A stretch of DNA of 64,000 nt from an uncultured Poribacteria bacterium (GCA_951813545.1 OX638352.1:3860835-3924834); one strand, 5' to 3'; positions 10,245 to 18,680 are shown, numbered from the stretch's first letter. Notes: generated from the sequence alone by a model not told the origin. Made by a program: numbers and translations.

Positions 10245-10811
10245 ATGCACATCATTGATGCTCTTTTACTTGTTATTGCCAACGAAAAGGAATGTAAACT
10301 GCAAGGGAGAACACTCTTCCAGAAGAAAATCTATTTTCTAAGTGTGTTGCGCAAGGAAGATTTTGGGTTCTCCCCACACTATTACGGACCTTATAGCAGT
10401 TTCGTAGCAGAACACCTAAATGGTTTAGTGAATGATGAGGTTCTTGAGGAAGATACACAATTTTTTACAACAGATTCGATTGAGCAGAACGCTTTAGGCG
10501 AAAAGCGTCGGCATACATATTCTTTAACAAGCGTTGGGGAAAAAGTCTGGAAAACCATTCAACAAAAAGAAGACTTTCAAGAGTGGGATGAAGCACTTAA
10601 GAAAATCAACAATCAAGAAATTGCCAATGATTTTAATCTCCTCTCAATTGCAGCAAAAGTGCATTACATTGTTGATTGGGAAGGGGAAAAGAGTGCAAAA
10701 GAGGTACTTCAAACAGCCAAAGAATATGGATGGAGTTTTACTTTGGAAGATATTAAAAATGTCCTTTCCTTTCTTACTGGACTAGGACTTGTAACAGTTG
10801 ATGAATCTTAG
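10245..10811 (+). CDS. YwgA-like protein, partner of the HD phosphohydrolase
   Basis: 188 residues from the ATG at 10245, preceded by AAAGGA at a 6-base spacing. The longer start at 10230 would overlap the HD gene. The N-terminal segment (LQGRTLFQKKIYFLSVL, then HYYGPYSS) matches the pattern of YwgA proteins, which resemble winged-helix/SocA-type proteins. The C-terminal half is helical. No catalytic motif is visible. Its fixed position just after an HD phosphohydrolase, separated by 11 bases, suggests a regulator or sensor for that enzyme. Family assignment is by pattern and context and is moderately secure; its biochemical role is unknown. Confidence 0.7.
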   Translation: MHIIDALLLVIANEKECKLQGRTLFQKKIYFLSVLRKEDFGFSPHYYGPYSSFVAEHLNGLVNDEVLEEDTQFFTTDSIEQNALGEKRRHTYSLTSVGEKVWKTIQQKEDFQEWDEALKKINNQEIANDFNLLSIAAKVHYIVDWEGEKSAKEVLQTAKEYGWSFTLEDIKNVLSFLTGLGLVTVDES

Positions 10812-10848
10812 CACTTCAATAAACCAAAGTATAAAAAAAAGGATAAGA

Positions 10849-11166
10849 ATGTTAGGAGAACGACTGAGGAAATTTAGACTTGCGCGTGGTATGTCCGTTG
10901 AGGATTTAGAGGCTGCTATTAATGAGGCGGTTAGTCGTCAGCCGTTAGCAAAGTATGAACGCGGGGAACTGCAACCAACAGCAAGAGTCCTCAATCGAAT
11001 CGCTTCTGTCCTTGGAATTAAGTCTGCCCAATTGTGGGGTGAGCCAACCTGTGATACAGAAGTCAACCCCTTCTTAATCAGACGATGGATCCATCTACTG
11101 ATAAACCACTTAGTGAACGTCGTAGATTTCTGCAATTACCAAAGGAAGAGAGGCACCGTATCCTAA
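10849..11166 (+). pseudogene. Xre-type HTH regulator, C-terminally truncated
   Basis: From the ATG at 10849 the first 65 or so residues form a classical Cro/CI helix-turn-helix: MLGERLRKFRLARGMSVEDL, then KYERGELQPTARVLNRIA. Relatives with this N-terminus usually continue into an ImmA/IrrE-type metallopeptidase. Here homology appears to stop after SAQLWGEPTCD, and the remaining 36 residues (NPFLIRRWIHLL...) read like out-of-frame translation of the gene starting at 11085. I interpret this as a deletion remnant that still encodes a DNA-binding domain. It could still bind its operator, but the peptidase half is gone. AAAGGA precedes the start. Confidence 0.65.
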
Positions 11167-11270
11167 GCGAACAAGCGAAGGAGATGGTGGATTTCTACGA
11201 AAACGATACAGAGTGGCGGGAATGGGAAGGCAGTACCATTGTCGAGTACGATATTCCGCTTGACACATAA
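11085..11270 (+). CDS. small antitoxin-like protein, apparently without its toxin
   Basis: 61 residues with a PLSERRRFLQLPKEERHRIL core, then a QAKEMVDFYENDTEWREWEG segment ending in a short acidic tail. I recognise this pattern from small proteins encoded just upstream of MazF/PIN-type toxins in cyanobacteria and related genomes. No toxin follows: the next 70 bases hold an extragenic palindrome and then a LamG fragment on the other strand. It overlaps the end of the truncated Xre frame. No good ribosome binding site is seen, so expression may depend on translational coupling. The antitoxin assignment is by pattern only. Confidence 0.55.
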   Translation: MDPSTDKPLSERRRFLQLPKEERHRILSEQAKEMVDFYENDTEWREWEGSTIVEYDIPLDT

Positions 11271-11273
11271 TAG

Positions 11274-11295
11274 GGTGCGGTTGGGAGACCGCACC
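11274..11295. repeat. REP-like palindrome, GGTGCGGT/ACCGCACC type
   Basis: Arms GGTGCGGT and ACCGCACC around TGGGAG, followed by TACCG. The same pattern, with compensating changes in the arms, recurs at 12918, 13173, 13428, 17317 and 20549, marking a dispersed extragenic repeat family. Confidence 0.75.
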
Positions 11296-11338
11296 TACCG
11301 TTTTGGAGCAGTGTCAATTCATATATGACATGTACCTA

Positions 11339-11671
11339 CTACTTTGTCTTGAGTGCACCCCATGTCGTCGTTAATTTACCTGCAGCATCCATGGTCAGGA
11401 TGTCTCTGGCACTCATGACTGTCTCAACCTCTGCTGCTGTTAATGCACGATCATATACCGCCAATTCGTCAAGTAAGCCTTTGTAAAGATTATCGCCACC
11501 GTTCGTATCGGGTCGCCCGCCAATTTCGATGTTATTATTGTTCCAGACCATCATGGGACCATTCTTTGGCACATCCTTCTCACCCGCAAGTTTCCCGTCA
11601 AGATAAACGTCCACTATTTTAATAGTCCTACCAATCTTTATCAAGGGAAAACCCGCATACCAATTTCTCAT
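11339..11671 (-). pseudogene. 3' fragment of a LamG-domain (concanavalin-like) protein
   Basis: The 110-residue frame contains the end of a LamG/laminin-G-like fold: VYLDGKLAGEKD, then IEIGGRPDTNG, then the highly characteristic LLDELAVYDRALTAAEVETV. In this family that is the last third of the domain, normally preceded by several hundred residues including a signal peptide. No such sequence lies upstream on the minus strand, so this is a truncated remnant of a surface or secreted protein. The first 18 residues (through KIGRTIKI) are probably not part of the original domain. It lies in a region of other broken genes. Confidence 0.75.
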
Positions 11672-11753
11672 TCGGATATGAAAACCGGGAATAGAAAATT
11701 AAATTTTCACCAATCTGAAACCAAGTTGTAAAACTATCGTAATGTACTTTCAT

Positions 11754-11783
11754 ACATGCATGCATGTTTACATGTGCACATGT
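11754..11783 (+). promoter_or_regulatory. two adjacent perfect 14-bp palindromes, candidate operator
   Basis: ACATGCATGCATGT (11754-11767) and ACATGTGCACATGT (11770-11783) are each perfect palindromes, with centres 16 bp apart. They sit immediately upstream of the ribosome binding site of the ribbon-helix-helix gene at 11801. Such proteins bind tandem short palindromes in their own promoters, so autoregulation is likely. Confidence 0.65.
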
Positions 11784-11800
11784 GTGGAGGCATACATTAT

Positions 11801-12040
11801 ATGAAAACAGTAGCGATTCTGTCAGGCGAGGACGAAGGTGCCATTGGAACAACACCCAAACCGACTCCGACGGTGCCGCCATCCCGTCAGGGGAAAAAGA
11901 TGATTTCCGGACATTTTGATAAGGATGTGCATCGGCAGTTGAAAATGCTCGCACTCGAGAAAGATACCAGTATTCAAGGTCTGCTGAGTGAGGCGTTGAA
12001 CGCGCTGTTTGAGCGGAACAATAAACCGCCGATAGCGTAA
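11801..12040 (+). CDS. ribbon-helix-helix partition/antitoxin-like protein with a ParA-like N-terminus
   Basis: 79 residues from the ATG at 11801, with GGAGG ten bases upstream. The last 48 residues (KKMISGHFDKDVHRQLKML, then ending in KPPIA) match the small ribbon-helix-helix proteins encoded just after ParA in many replicons, which bind DNA and work with ParA in segregation. The first eight residues, MKTVAILS, are those that normally start a ParA ATPase just before its QKGGAGKT loop. Here they run straight into the proline-rich linker of the partner. The simplest reading is a deletion that fused the parA start site to its partner gene, leaving a protein under the original parA promoter and operator. 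No ParA remains nearby. Confidence 0.7.
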   Translation: MKTVAILSGEDEGAIGTTPKPTPTVPPSRQGKKMISGHFDKDVHRQLKMLALEKDTSIQGLLSEALNALFERNNKPPIA

Positions 12041-12061
12041 CAAATTTTTCGGGGGGATACC

Positions 12062-12259
12062 ATGATTTCAAGCACGGATTGGAGAATCTTAGAGAAAACG
12101 AACCAGATGCTGGGTTTGAGTTGGGAAGCACTCAGACGGGCACGCGAAAACGAAGATCACCATACAATCAAAATGGCTGAGATGAGTTATTTTCAGGCGT
12201 TGCAAAGCGTGATTGTGGCGACGCAGAATGCGGTTGCTCAGAATTCAATTGCGAAGTAA
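12062..12259 (+). CDS. small hypothetical protein downstream of the ribbon-helix-helix gene
   Basis: 65 residues, not recognised. It is rich in Ala, Glu and Gln and predicted to be entirely helical (LSWEALRRARENEDHHTI, then SVIVATQNAVAQ). The start is preceded by a GGGGGG run at an 8-base distance and lies 21 bases after the ribbon-helix-helix stop, so the two are probably co-transcribed. A strong hairpin terminator follows 42 bases after the stop. No membrane segment or catalytic motif is visible. Confidence 0.5.
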   Translation: MISSTDWRILEKTNQMLGLSWEALRRARENEDHHTIKMAEMSYFQALQSVIVATQNAVAQNSIAK

Positions 12260-12301
12260 AGTCGCCATCTTCAGTCTTTTGTGTCTGCTTTAGAGTTGCA
12301 G

Positions 12302-12327
12302 GGGGAACAACAGGGTTGTTGTTCCCC
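12302..12327 (+). terminator. intrinsic terminator
   Basis: Ten-bp perfect stem GGGGAACAAC/GTTGTTCCCC with a six-base loop, followed by TTAAGTTTT. It ends the ribbon-helix-helix operon and could also insulate the opposing pseudogene. Confidence 0.75.
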
Positions 12328-12366
12328 TTAAGTTTTGATATCAGCGAGTTCTCATGGTACAATGGA

Positions 12367-12779
12367 CTACCGAGCGTATATCGTCGCCGATGCATGAGTG
12401 CTATCAATTTCAAACTTCGGTGCTGGATGCTCCGCTTCTGCCAATAATCTTCTGGTTATCTGTATGCCTACGCCAAAACGTTGAACAAATCCAAAAGTCC
12501 TCATTGCTTCCGCCAGATTGGGATTGCGATAGTCAATAAACCCGGGTTTCCCAAAGTTTTCAGCCGTTATCGCACCGAATAAACCACCGGGACTTACAAT
12601 TTCGATCCGGTGACCACACCCGCTTTCCCGCTGTCGCGCAGATCGTTGGCAAAGGCACAGATTGCCTCCCTAATTCTCTCCGGAGCACTGCCAGATAAAG
12701 ACTCCTGAAACTCAACAGCATCAGATTCACCAGTTTTGATGATTCGCAGTAGCTCTTCATCAGTGAAATTTGACATCAA
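12367..12779 (-). pseudogene. internally deleted AlbA_2/Schlafen-type ATP-binding regulator
   Basis: The N-terminal fragment (SNFTDEELLRIIKTGESDAV, then GSAPERIREAICAFANDL) is the start of an AlbA_2-domain protein. It breaks around 12605, after which a different frame encodes the family's C-terminal GHKL-like part (EIVSPGGLFGAITAENFGKP, then PNLAEAMRTFGFVQRFGVGI). Roughly the middle two thirds of a usual 400-500 residue protein is missing and the two pieces are out of frame, so no functional product is expected. Full-length relatives are transcriptional or defence-associated regulators. Confidence 0.8.
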
Positions 12780-12917
12780 GATCCCCGCCTAATTTGGTAA
12801 AATCGAAAGTTTTCACAGTAAGTATACAGGGTGAACCTTGGTTTGTCAAGGTGTTGTGCAGATTCCCATTGCTGCAGCTATGAATGTGTCAATCAGAGCC
12901 GCTTTGGATGTCGGTTC

Positions 12918-13457
12918 GGTGCGGTTAGGAAACCGCACCATAGGTGTCAATTTAGGGATTTCGCACGGTATTTTGTAGGAATTTTTCTACAAATGCCGCC
13001 CCTACGGGGCTTGGGTCTTTGCTCAGACACGCTTCTATAAACATATCGTCCCTACGGGACTGAAGAGGGTTTCTGACGTGTCCAAAGTTTATGGTTAAAA
13101 CCCGGCGCAGTTGGAAACAGCGCCTACCGGTTTGGGGCTGCGACGGTTATTTTTTCTAAAATTGACAGTTATGGTGCGGTTAGGAAACCGCACCATAGGT
13201 GTCAATTTAGGGATTTCGCACGGTATTTTGTAGGAATTTTTCTACAAATGCCGCCCCTACGGGGCTTGGGTCTTTGCTCAGACACGCTTCTATAAACATA
13301 TCGTCCCTACGGGACTGAAGAGGGTTTCTGGCGTGTCCAAAGTTTATGGTTAAAACCCGGCGCAGTTGGAAACAGCGCCTACCGGTTTGGGGCTGCGACG
13401 GTTATTTTTTCTAAAATTGACAGTTATGGTGCGGTTAGGAAACCGCACCTACCGTTT
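12918..13457. repeat. tandem array of a 255-bp unit: 225-bp mobile-like element plus REP palindrome
   Basis: Units start at 12918 and 13173 and are nearly identical; a third copy at 13428 holds only the REP palindrome. Each unit is a GGTGCGGTTAGGAAACCGCA-type palindrome followed by a 225-bp element (12944-13168 and the next copy). The element is bounded by short inverted ends, GTGTCAATTTAG on the left and CTAAAATTGACAG on the right. Inside are smaller palindromes (GCCCCTACGGGGC, GTCCCTACGGGAC). A divergent copy of the same element lies at 32278-32503 in inverse orientation. No coding capacity. Confidence 0.85.
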
Positions 13458-13519
13458 TTGGAGTACGATCGGTGTAGTTGGAAAACCACATCTACTGTAG
13501 ATTGCAAGCGCGCCGGAGA

Positions 13520-15214
13520 TCAGTACAGGACATGGACCCGATTCTTTCCGCGCACCGTTTCATCTGGCATTGCTATTGGCACCTCAACGATGGCGATTAA
13601 GGTGCCATCCGTGCTGACTGCGAGTGTATCGTAGGGGAGTTGTCCTTCTGTACGGTAGGTATACAGATATTTCGCCAAGCCGCTGCCTCCCGCTGTCAGG
13701 TCAAACACCGACACACCGTGGAGACTCTCGTTCGGATCCTGAGTGCGCTTGGAGACAGACAACACGGCATAACGTCCCATCGTATCAATGCGTAAGCCTT
13801 GTGGCATGTTCTCAAGTTTCCACTGCCAACTTTTCTCACCGCTCCACGAATAGGCAAACAGCGTCATCCCATTGGGGTGTCCTGCCGAAGGTTTTTGCGC
13901 ACCTTTTCGGAGATGATAGGGGATGTAGGTATCCCCAGTAACAAAGAGTGCTGCGGCATCCGTCGCGTCAATCGTGCCAGAAGTTGCCACAATAGGGATG
14001 CCACTTACCTCCAATGGTGTCGTCAAATTCTCCTGCCATATAGGTTCCGGCTTGTTTACATCGAAAATGAACGCACGTCCATCGTCGGTTGTCATGTTGA
14101 TAAATTTACCATCGGGAGATATGCTGACACCTCGCCAGAACGTGACCTGTGCAAAATACTCGCGCAGCGGTTCAATATTCGTATGCCACTTCTCCGCTCC
14201 ACCTTCTGCATTGAGGACAATGAGTTTCCCGTTGCCGCTTTCATTCGCAGTACTCCCTTGCAAATTGTGTCCTGCATCTGTTATGAGTGCGAGCGTTTTC
14301 CCATTAGCACTTGCGTCAAACCAGCGTATTATCCTTGAGGTCGCACTGTCGTGGGGCCATTTCCAGATGACTTTTCCCGTTTCACTATCAAGTCTGTAGA
14401 GTTGGGACTTCTTAAGCGGCGTGTCATTTTCTGTCCAAGAATGTACACTCGCAACCAAAAGGTCTCCGTTCGCCAGGGTTCGCATGCATGCTGGCCCGGG
14501 GTAGCTTACCCACGCGTAGACGCTATCAGGATTGCTCGGTGTGGAGGTTTCGATGTCGTCAGCGGTGCGGTATTTCCAGCGGAGTGTCGGTTTGTCGGTT
14601 GTTAGGTCGTAGCAGTAGATAAACCCATCTGCCGCTTGTTCCCCAATATAGAGCAGTGTATTATCGGAACTGAATGCTATCCGTCTCACGTAGCCTTCCG
14701 AAATACGGGTCTTCCAAAGCGTTTCACCCGTGACGGGTTGCAAAACCGCGAGATGTCCGCTATCTGTCGCGATTGCCAACTTCTCTGCATTCGGTCTACT
14801 CCCATGTCCTAAGGCAAGTGCAGTCGGTTTCGCAGGTTGACGAAGGTTTTCCATTAGCGATAAGCGTCCGTCTAATTCGACGGTACGGATGAGATAAGGT
14901 TCTGGCTTCAACGGCGAAGTCGCTGTTGTTACGCTGTCATTTAAGCGAAACTGGTAACTTTGGTTCGGTTGCCATGCGAATTGAAGCAGAACGCGGTTCG
15001 CGTCAAGTTGTTGGACTGTTGGGGTTTCTGCTAACGCCTGTGCTGTTCCATTAGATAAGGTTGCGACGTTGATTTTGAGATCAACATTTTGTTTATATTC
15101 CGTTTCAAGTACTGCCCCTGTCCGGACCCAAGTGACGTTTATGTCAGCCATCGCAATGCCGATAGGTAAGGCGATGAGCAGGTAGAGTAGCGTCAAAGAT
15201 TGAATTCGTTTCAT
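13520..15214 (-). CDS. secreted PQQ-like/WD-type beta-propeller protein, third gene of the cobalamin-riboswitch operon
   Basis: 564 residues starting with a signal peptide (SLTLLYLLIALPIGIAMA). The N-terminal 110 residues look like a small beta-sandwich. The rest is a propeller of PQQ/YVTN-type blades, seen as repeated patterns such as LAVLQPVTGETLWKTRI, YRLDSETGKVIWKW, LIVLNAEGGAEKWHTNI and FIFDVNKPEPIWQENL. No quinone-enzyme active-site residues were recognised, so a binding or scaffolding role is likelier than catalysis. It lies 81 bases after the membrane gene and shares its strand, probably in one transcript controlled by the riboswitch near 19.0 kb. A B12-related function is inferred from that control. 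Confidence 0.75.
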   Translation of the reverse strand: MKRIQSLTLLYLLIALPIGIAMADINVTWVRTGAVLETEYKQNVDLKINVATLSNGTAQALAETPTVQQLDANRVLLQFAWQPNQSYQFRLNDSVTTATSPLKPEPYLIRTVELDGRLSLMENLRQPAKPTALALGHGSRPNAEKLAIATDSGHLAVLQPVTGETLWKTRISEGYVRRIAFSSDNTLLYIGEQAADGFIYCYDLTTDKPTLRWKYRTADDIETSTPSNPDSVYAWVSYPGPACMRTLANGDLLVASVHSWTENDTPLKKSQLYRLDSETGKVIWKWPHDSATSRIIRWFDASANGKTLALITDAGHNLQGSTANESGNGKLIVLNAEGGAEKWHTNIEPLREYFAQVTFWRGVSISPDGKFINMTTDDGRAFIFDVNKPEPIWQENLTTPLEVSGIPIVATSGTIDATDAAALFVTGDTYIPYHLRKGAQKPSAGHPNGMTLFAYSWSGEKSWQWKLENMPQGLRIDTMGRYAVLSVSKRTQDPNESLHGVSVFDLTAGGSGLAKYLYTYRTEGQLPYDTLAVSTDGTLIAIVEVPIAMPDETVRGKNRVHVLY

Positions 15215-15295
15215 TGTAATGCTTCCTTATGTTTGTATTGTAGTTTTTCCATGCTGTCTGAATCTCGAATTTTTGGATTTCACAAATGCGATGGC

Positions 15296-17248
15296 TTAGT
15301 CTGCTACGCGCCATAAACCTCTACCTAACCGTCCACCGAGAAGCACACCGATGAACGTATAGACGAATCCTTCTATTAAGATTCGGAGAACGATATACCA
15401 ATTAGCATAAAAAAGTCGATAGAATAGGATAGAGAGTTGAAAATCAACATAGACAGCGAGCGCGTCGCAAACGCCTAATACGACTGCCCATGCCAGCAGG
15501 CTGCGTCTTCGCACGACCAGAAATCCTGTTTCCAATAGGAGGACACTCGTGCCGGTGTAGACGATCGCCATCGGTGTAAAAAGCCCAAACGTGACACCGC
15601 CAAGAAGTAAACGCACTGCAGAGACAAGTAAGATTACACCGCTGCCTTTAACGCGTTTCCGATCCGTAGCCTCCGCATTTTCTGGGTCTCCGTTAATGTA
15701 GATAAGCAGTGCCGTCAGCAAAGCATAGTAGAGCGTTTCGTTGATTAAACCGGTTAAAAGCACCGAGAATGGACCCAAGACAGCGCGGATCAAGTTGAGG
15801 AACAGTGTTGACGGAACCATCACTGCCACAAAAACCGTTGTGCTGAACAGCGCAATTACGATTAACTGTTTTGTTGTGAAACCAGCGAAAAGTTGTTTAT
15901 GAAGCCGCAGGACAAGTGCGCAGCCAATGCTACTACTGATGATCGCCAGTAGACTGACGAGCAGTGCCTGTTGATTTGGAACAATCAGGTGCAGCGGACG
16001 CGGTTCACGAAGAATTGTTGCGTCGCTTCCCCAGACCTTCACTGCGATGTCGCGCACATATTCCCCTGGAATTGCCTGTTCTGGTTGGTTTCCGTGTCTT
16101 AAATACACTGGATGAAAATAGATAGGCAACGGAATCTCTGTAACCGTGCCACCTTGCAAGCTCGCAAACGCTACACTCCGATTGGTCCCTCCGTTTGCTG
16201 TCTCTGGAGGCGCGAGAAATGGGATAATTTCGCCACTCTTCGTATCCGTGTTGGTTGATGACACGACTACATGAATCGTTTCTTCACCTTGGTTGCGGAG
16301 GCGGACTGTCTGATAGGTTGTTGGCTCAAACGCATTGGTTTGCGACGTTCGGAGCCAACTGAACAGTGGACGTGGGTAGTAGACAGTATCTTCTCGCTGT
16401 TTCCGATCCACTGTGCCTGTCGCATCTGTCGGCATATTGATAGATTCTATTGAGAGGTTTTCCGCGATTTCTGAAACGGTTGCGACTCGTAGCTGCACCG
16501 TTGCTTGCTGTTCCCATGTTTGTCCCGCGTCAGTTGTGAAATGGACAGTCCCCGAAATCTCTTGGCTATCCGAACGGCTTGTCTCGGAGGTTCTCAAAAC
16601 TAATTCTCGGTACCACACCTCCGATGCGACACGAAATCTGTCGGTAGTGGAGAGGCAGGTTACAGTGTCAATTGTTTCGCTTTTCCAATCTGTTGGCAAG
16701 CGAACAACGGTTAGGGTTGATGGTAAACAAAGTTCCAGTTCAAAAGTTGTTGGCGTGTTCCCGTTTGTAACAAGAACCGTGGCTGTCATCTCGCTTCCAC
16801 TTAGAACGAGTGCCTTCTGATCAGTTCCTAATGGACTCCCCGAATCTGCCTGTGTCGCAGCACCGTAGGGGATGGCAATCTCTAAATTGCCTTGTGTGTA
16901 TGTCCGCGGGGCAGTTATCGTTTGAACGCTGATGTCCCCTGTAGACAAGGTCGCTTCAAATTTATAGGTTTCGCCTGCCTGCCATTCAAAATAGAGGGAC
17001 TCCGTCTGTCGAGGCGGTACGGGGAAATCAAGTTGTGCCACTATCACGTCATTCGCATTAAAAGCACTCAGACGCTGAACCGGTGCCTCTCCGCTGAATT
17101 GCACCTTTGCCCCCAAAGCAAAGAACGTCACCTTCCATGAAAACGGCTCTTCTTTCGGAGTTGAGGCACAACTGATTAGAAAAACGAGCAGTGGCATGCA
17201 CCAGAGTGCTTTTTCTATTGCTGTCATTCGATTCTGAGAATGCGTCAT
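15296..17248 (-). CDS. lipobox protein with C-terminal ECF-S-like membrane domain, second gene of the cobalamin-riboswitch operon
   Basis: 650 residues from the ATG at 17248, chosen because AAAGGA lies 7 bases upstream; 17305 is an upstream alternative. The N-terminus has a lipoprotein signal (MPLLVFLISC, lipobox LISC). About 400 residues of beta-rich extracytoplasmic sequence follow. The last 230 residues hold roughly seven hydrophobic segments: one anchor, then six arranged like an ECF transporter substrate-binding (S) subunit, with VLGPFSVLLTGLINETLYYA and a closing FIGVLLGGRLGRGL. ECF S subunits bind vitamins, including cobalamin. I did not find the ATPase or T subunits here. An S-like role is inferred from topology and from the riboswitch; the family itself was not recognised. 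Confidence 0.6.
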   Translation of the reverse strand: MTHSQNRMTAIEKALWCMPLLVFLISCASTPKEEPFSWKVTFFALGAKVQFSGEAPVQRLSAFNANDVIVAQLDFPVPPRQTESLYFEWQAGETYKFEATLSTGDISVQTITAPRTYTQGNLEIAIPYGAATQADSGSPLGTDQKALVLSGSEMTATVLVTNGNTPTTFELELCLPSTLTVVRLPTDWKSETIDTVTCLSTTDRFRVASEVWYRELVLRTSETSRSDSQEISGTVHFTTDAGQTWEQQATVQLRVATVSEIAENLSIESINMPTDATGTVDRKQREDTVYYPRPLFSWLRTSQTNAFEPTTYQTVRLRNQGEETIHVVVSSTNTDTKSGEIIPFLAPPETANGGTNRSVAFASLQGGTVTEIPLPIYFHPVYLRHGNQPEQAIPGEYVRDIAVKVWGSDATILREPRPLHLIVPNQQALLVSLLAIISSSIGCALVLRLHKQLFAGFTTKQLIVIALFSTTVFVAVMVPSTLFLNLIRAVLGPFSVLLTGLINETLYYALLTALLIYINGDPENAEATDRKRVKGSGVILLVSAVRLLLGGVTFGLFTPMAIVYTGTSVLLLETGFLVVRRRSLLAWAVVLGVCDALAVYVDFQLSILFYRLFYANWYIVLRILIEGFVYTFIGVLLGGRLGRGLWRVAD

Positions 17249-17316
17249 GCCGTATCCTTTGAGAATGCCGTTGTCTTTCTCATAGGGTAAAGATTGGAAT
17301 CTCACCCGTAAATACG

Positions 17317-17339
17317 GGGCGCGGTTCTAAACCGCGCCC
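17317..17339. repeat. REP-like palindrome
   Basis: GGGCGCGGTT/AACCGCGCCC with a three-base loop, between the first and second genes of the riboswitch operon. Same family as the palindromes at 11274 and 20549, with changed but still paired arms. Confidence 0.65.
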
Positions 17340-17351
17340 GCGAATGTTCAA

Positions 17352-18680
17352 TTAGAGTCCTTGCCCTATCAGCACAAGGTCAAGGATATTGACGACTTCA
17401 TCCGCATTGACATCGGCGATGATTCCTGCACCCTGATCGCCCAAGAACTGAGCCGCGATTACCAGATCCGAGATATTGACAATCCCGTCGTTGTTTACAT
17501 CTTCGCGGCGCGAGATAATCTGCGCAATTCCGATGTTGTTGGTGCCGTGTCCGGCTTGGTAGGTTTTGAGCAGCGTCTCATCGGGTCCCATGACGAGAAC
17601 AGTGGAAAATCCACCGCCGGTCCAGTCAGGTTTAGTAATGTAGAGATTCCCGTCTACTCCGAAAGTCATCCCAGATCCGCCAGCGAATTCGGCGAGCGCG
17701 TCTTTCTTGTCCCGAATCCATTTTTGAGTCGGCACATCGTAGATAAGTAAGCCTGGATTCTGCCAACCACTCTGAATAAACAGTTGCTTCTGTGGACTGA
17801 TTGCAAATGCCCCAGGGGTCGTCTTGAGGTCAACTTTTTTGATAATTTCATCAGTAGTGGCATCAATGAGGACAATGTTACCTGAAATCAGATTGTAGTC
17901 GCCTGTCGTCTTTACAATCACTGTAGATTCGCCGTCGTTGAGGATCCCACCTGCATTTATGGGCATCGGGATAGATTTCAGGACAGTGTCCGTTTCGGTA
18001 TCAATCACCGTGACACTGCTTTGATAATAGACGGATTCACCGGCTTCCGCGTCCCATTCCCAAGCCGGGTTGGTCACGTACGCTTTGCCGTTGAGAAGCG
18101 TTATACCGGTCGTTTTGTTGAAGGAAGGATCCGTAATAACCTTTGTTACACTGCGATTGGGGATGTCAATGACATGCACCTGATGGGCGTTATCGCACGT
18201 AACGTACATTTTATTTGGCTTAACAAGTGCAAGACTTTGTGGGTAAGCACTGGATTCAATCGGAATTTCACCGACAATCTCTCGCTGTTCCAGATTGACA
18301 ATTAGGATGCTGTCGCTGAGAATCCCAGAAATCCAATCAAAACGGGAGATGTAAGCGAGGTGCCCGTGAATGAGAAGACCACTCGGTACATCACCGATAG
18401 TAAGTATCTCACGATCAACAGCCCGTTTCTCATTCGGTTCATCGAGATCTATAAGTGAGAGTGTAGAGGTGATGTTCAAGTCATCCTTATCCAAGGCATT
18501 GATGATAACGGCAAGATTTTGGACATCTGTTTGTCCAAAGGTTGGACTCGTGAGGAGTGTAAGGAGAAGTGCCCCTATCAGTAGGAATGCGTGTAGTTTG
18601 AGACACGGGGCAGGCGAGAAAGGTCGCCGAGAAACTTTTTTATATGCGCTTGCAAGCGGCGCTGCTACAACTTTGTTCAT
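17352..18680 (-). CDS. secreted YncE-like beta-propeller with C-terminal dockerin, first gene of the cobalamin-riboswitch operon
   Basis: 442 residues from the ATG at 18680, which has GGAGG at a good distance. A signal sequence (FLLIGALLLTLLTSPTFG) precedes a propeller of YVTN/YncE blades (TCDNAHQVHVIDIPNRSV, VTVIDTETDTVLKSI, GNIVLIDATTDEIIKKV). The last 50 residues are two calcium-binding dockerin repeats (DVNNDGIVNISDLVIAAQFL and DVNADEVVNILDL). In Bacteroides the B12-binding surface protein BtuG is a propeller of this general class and is also riboswitch-controlled. Here the propeller comes directly after a cobalamin riboswitch, so it is a strong candidate for a B12-binding surface protein held in a cohesin-dockerin assembly. 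The fold and dockerin are clear; the ligand is inferred. Confidence 0.75.
   Translation of the reverse strand: MNKVVAAPLASAYKKVSRRPFSPAPCLKLHAFLLIGALLLTLLTSPTFGQTDVQNLAVIINALDKDDLNITSTLSLIDLDEPNEKRAVDREILTIGDVPSGLLIHGHLAYISRFDWISGILSDSILIVNLEQREIVGEIPIESSAYPQSLALVKPNKMYVTCDNAHQVHVIDIPNRSVTKVITDPSFNKTTGITLLNGKAYVTNPAWEWDAEAGESVYYQSSVTVIDTETDTVLKSIPMPINAGGILNDGESTVIVKTTGDYNLISGNIVLIDATTDEIIKKVDLKTTPGAFAISPQKQLFIQSGWQNPGLLIYDVPTQKWIRDKKDALAEFAGGSGMTFGVDGNLYITKPDWTGGGFSTVLVMGPDETLLKTYQAGHGTNNIGIAQIISRREDVNNDGIVNISDLVIAAQFLGDQGAGIIADVNADEVVNILDLVLIGQGL

Noticed and set aside
12918..13457. CRISPR array
   Set aside because: The repeated unit is 255 bp and nearly identical throughout; there are no short repeats with unique spacers and no cas genes.
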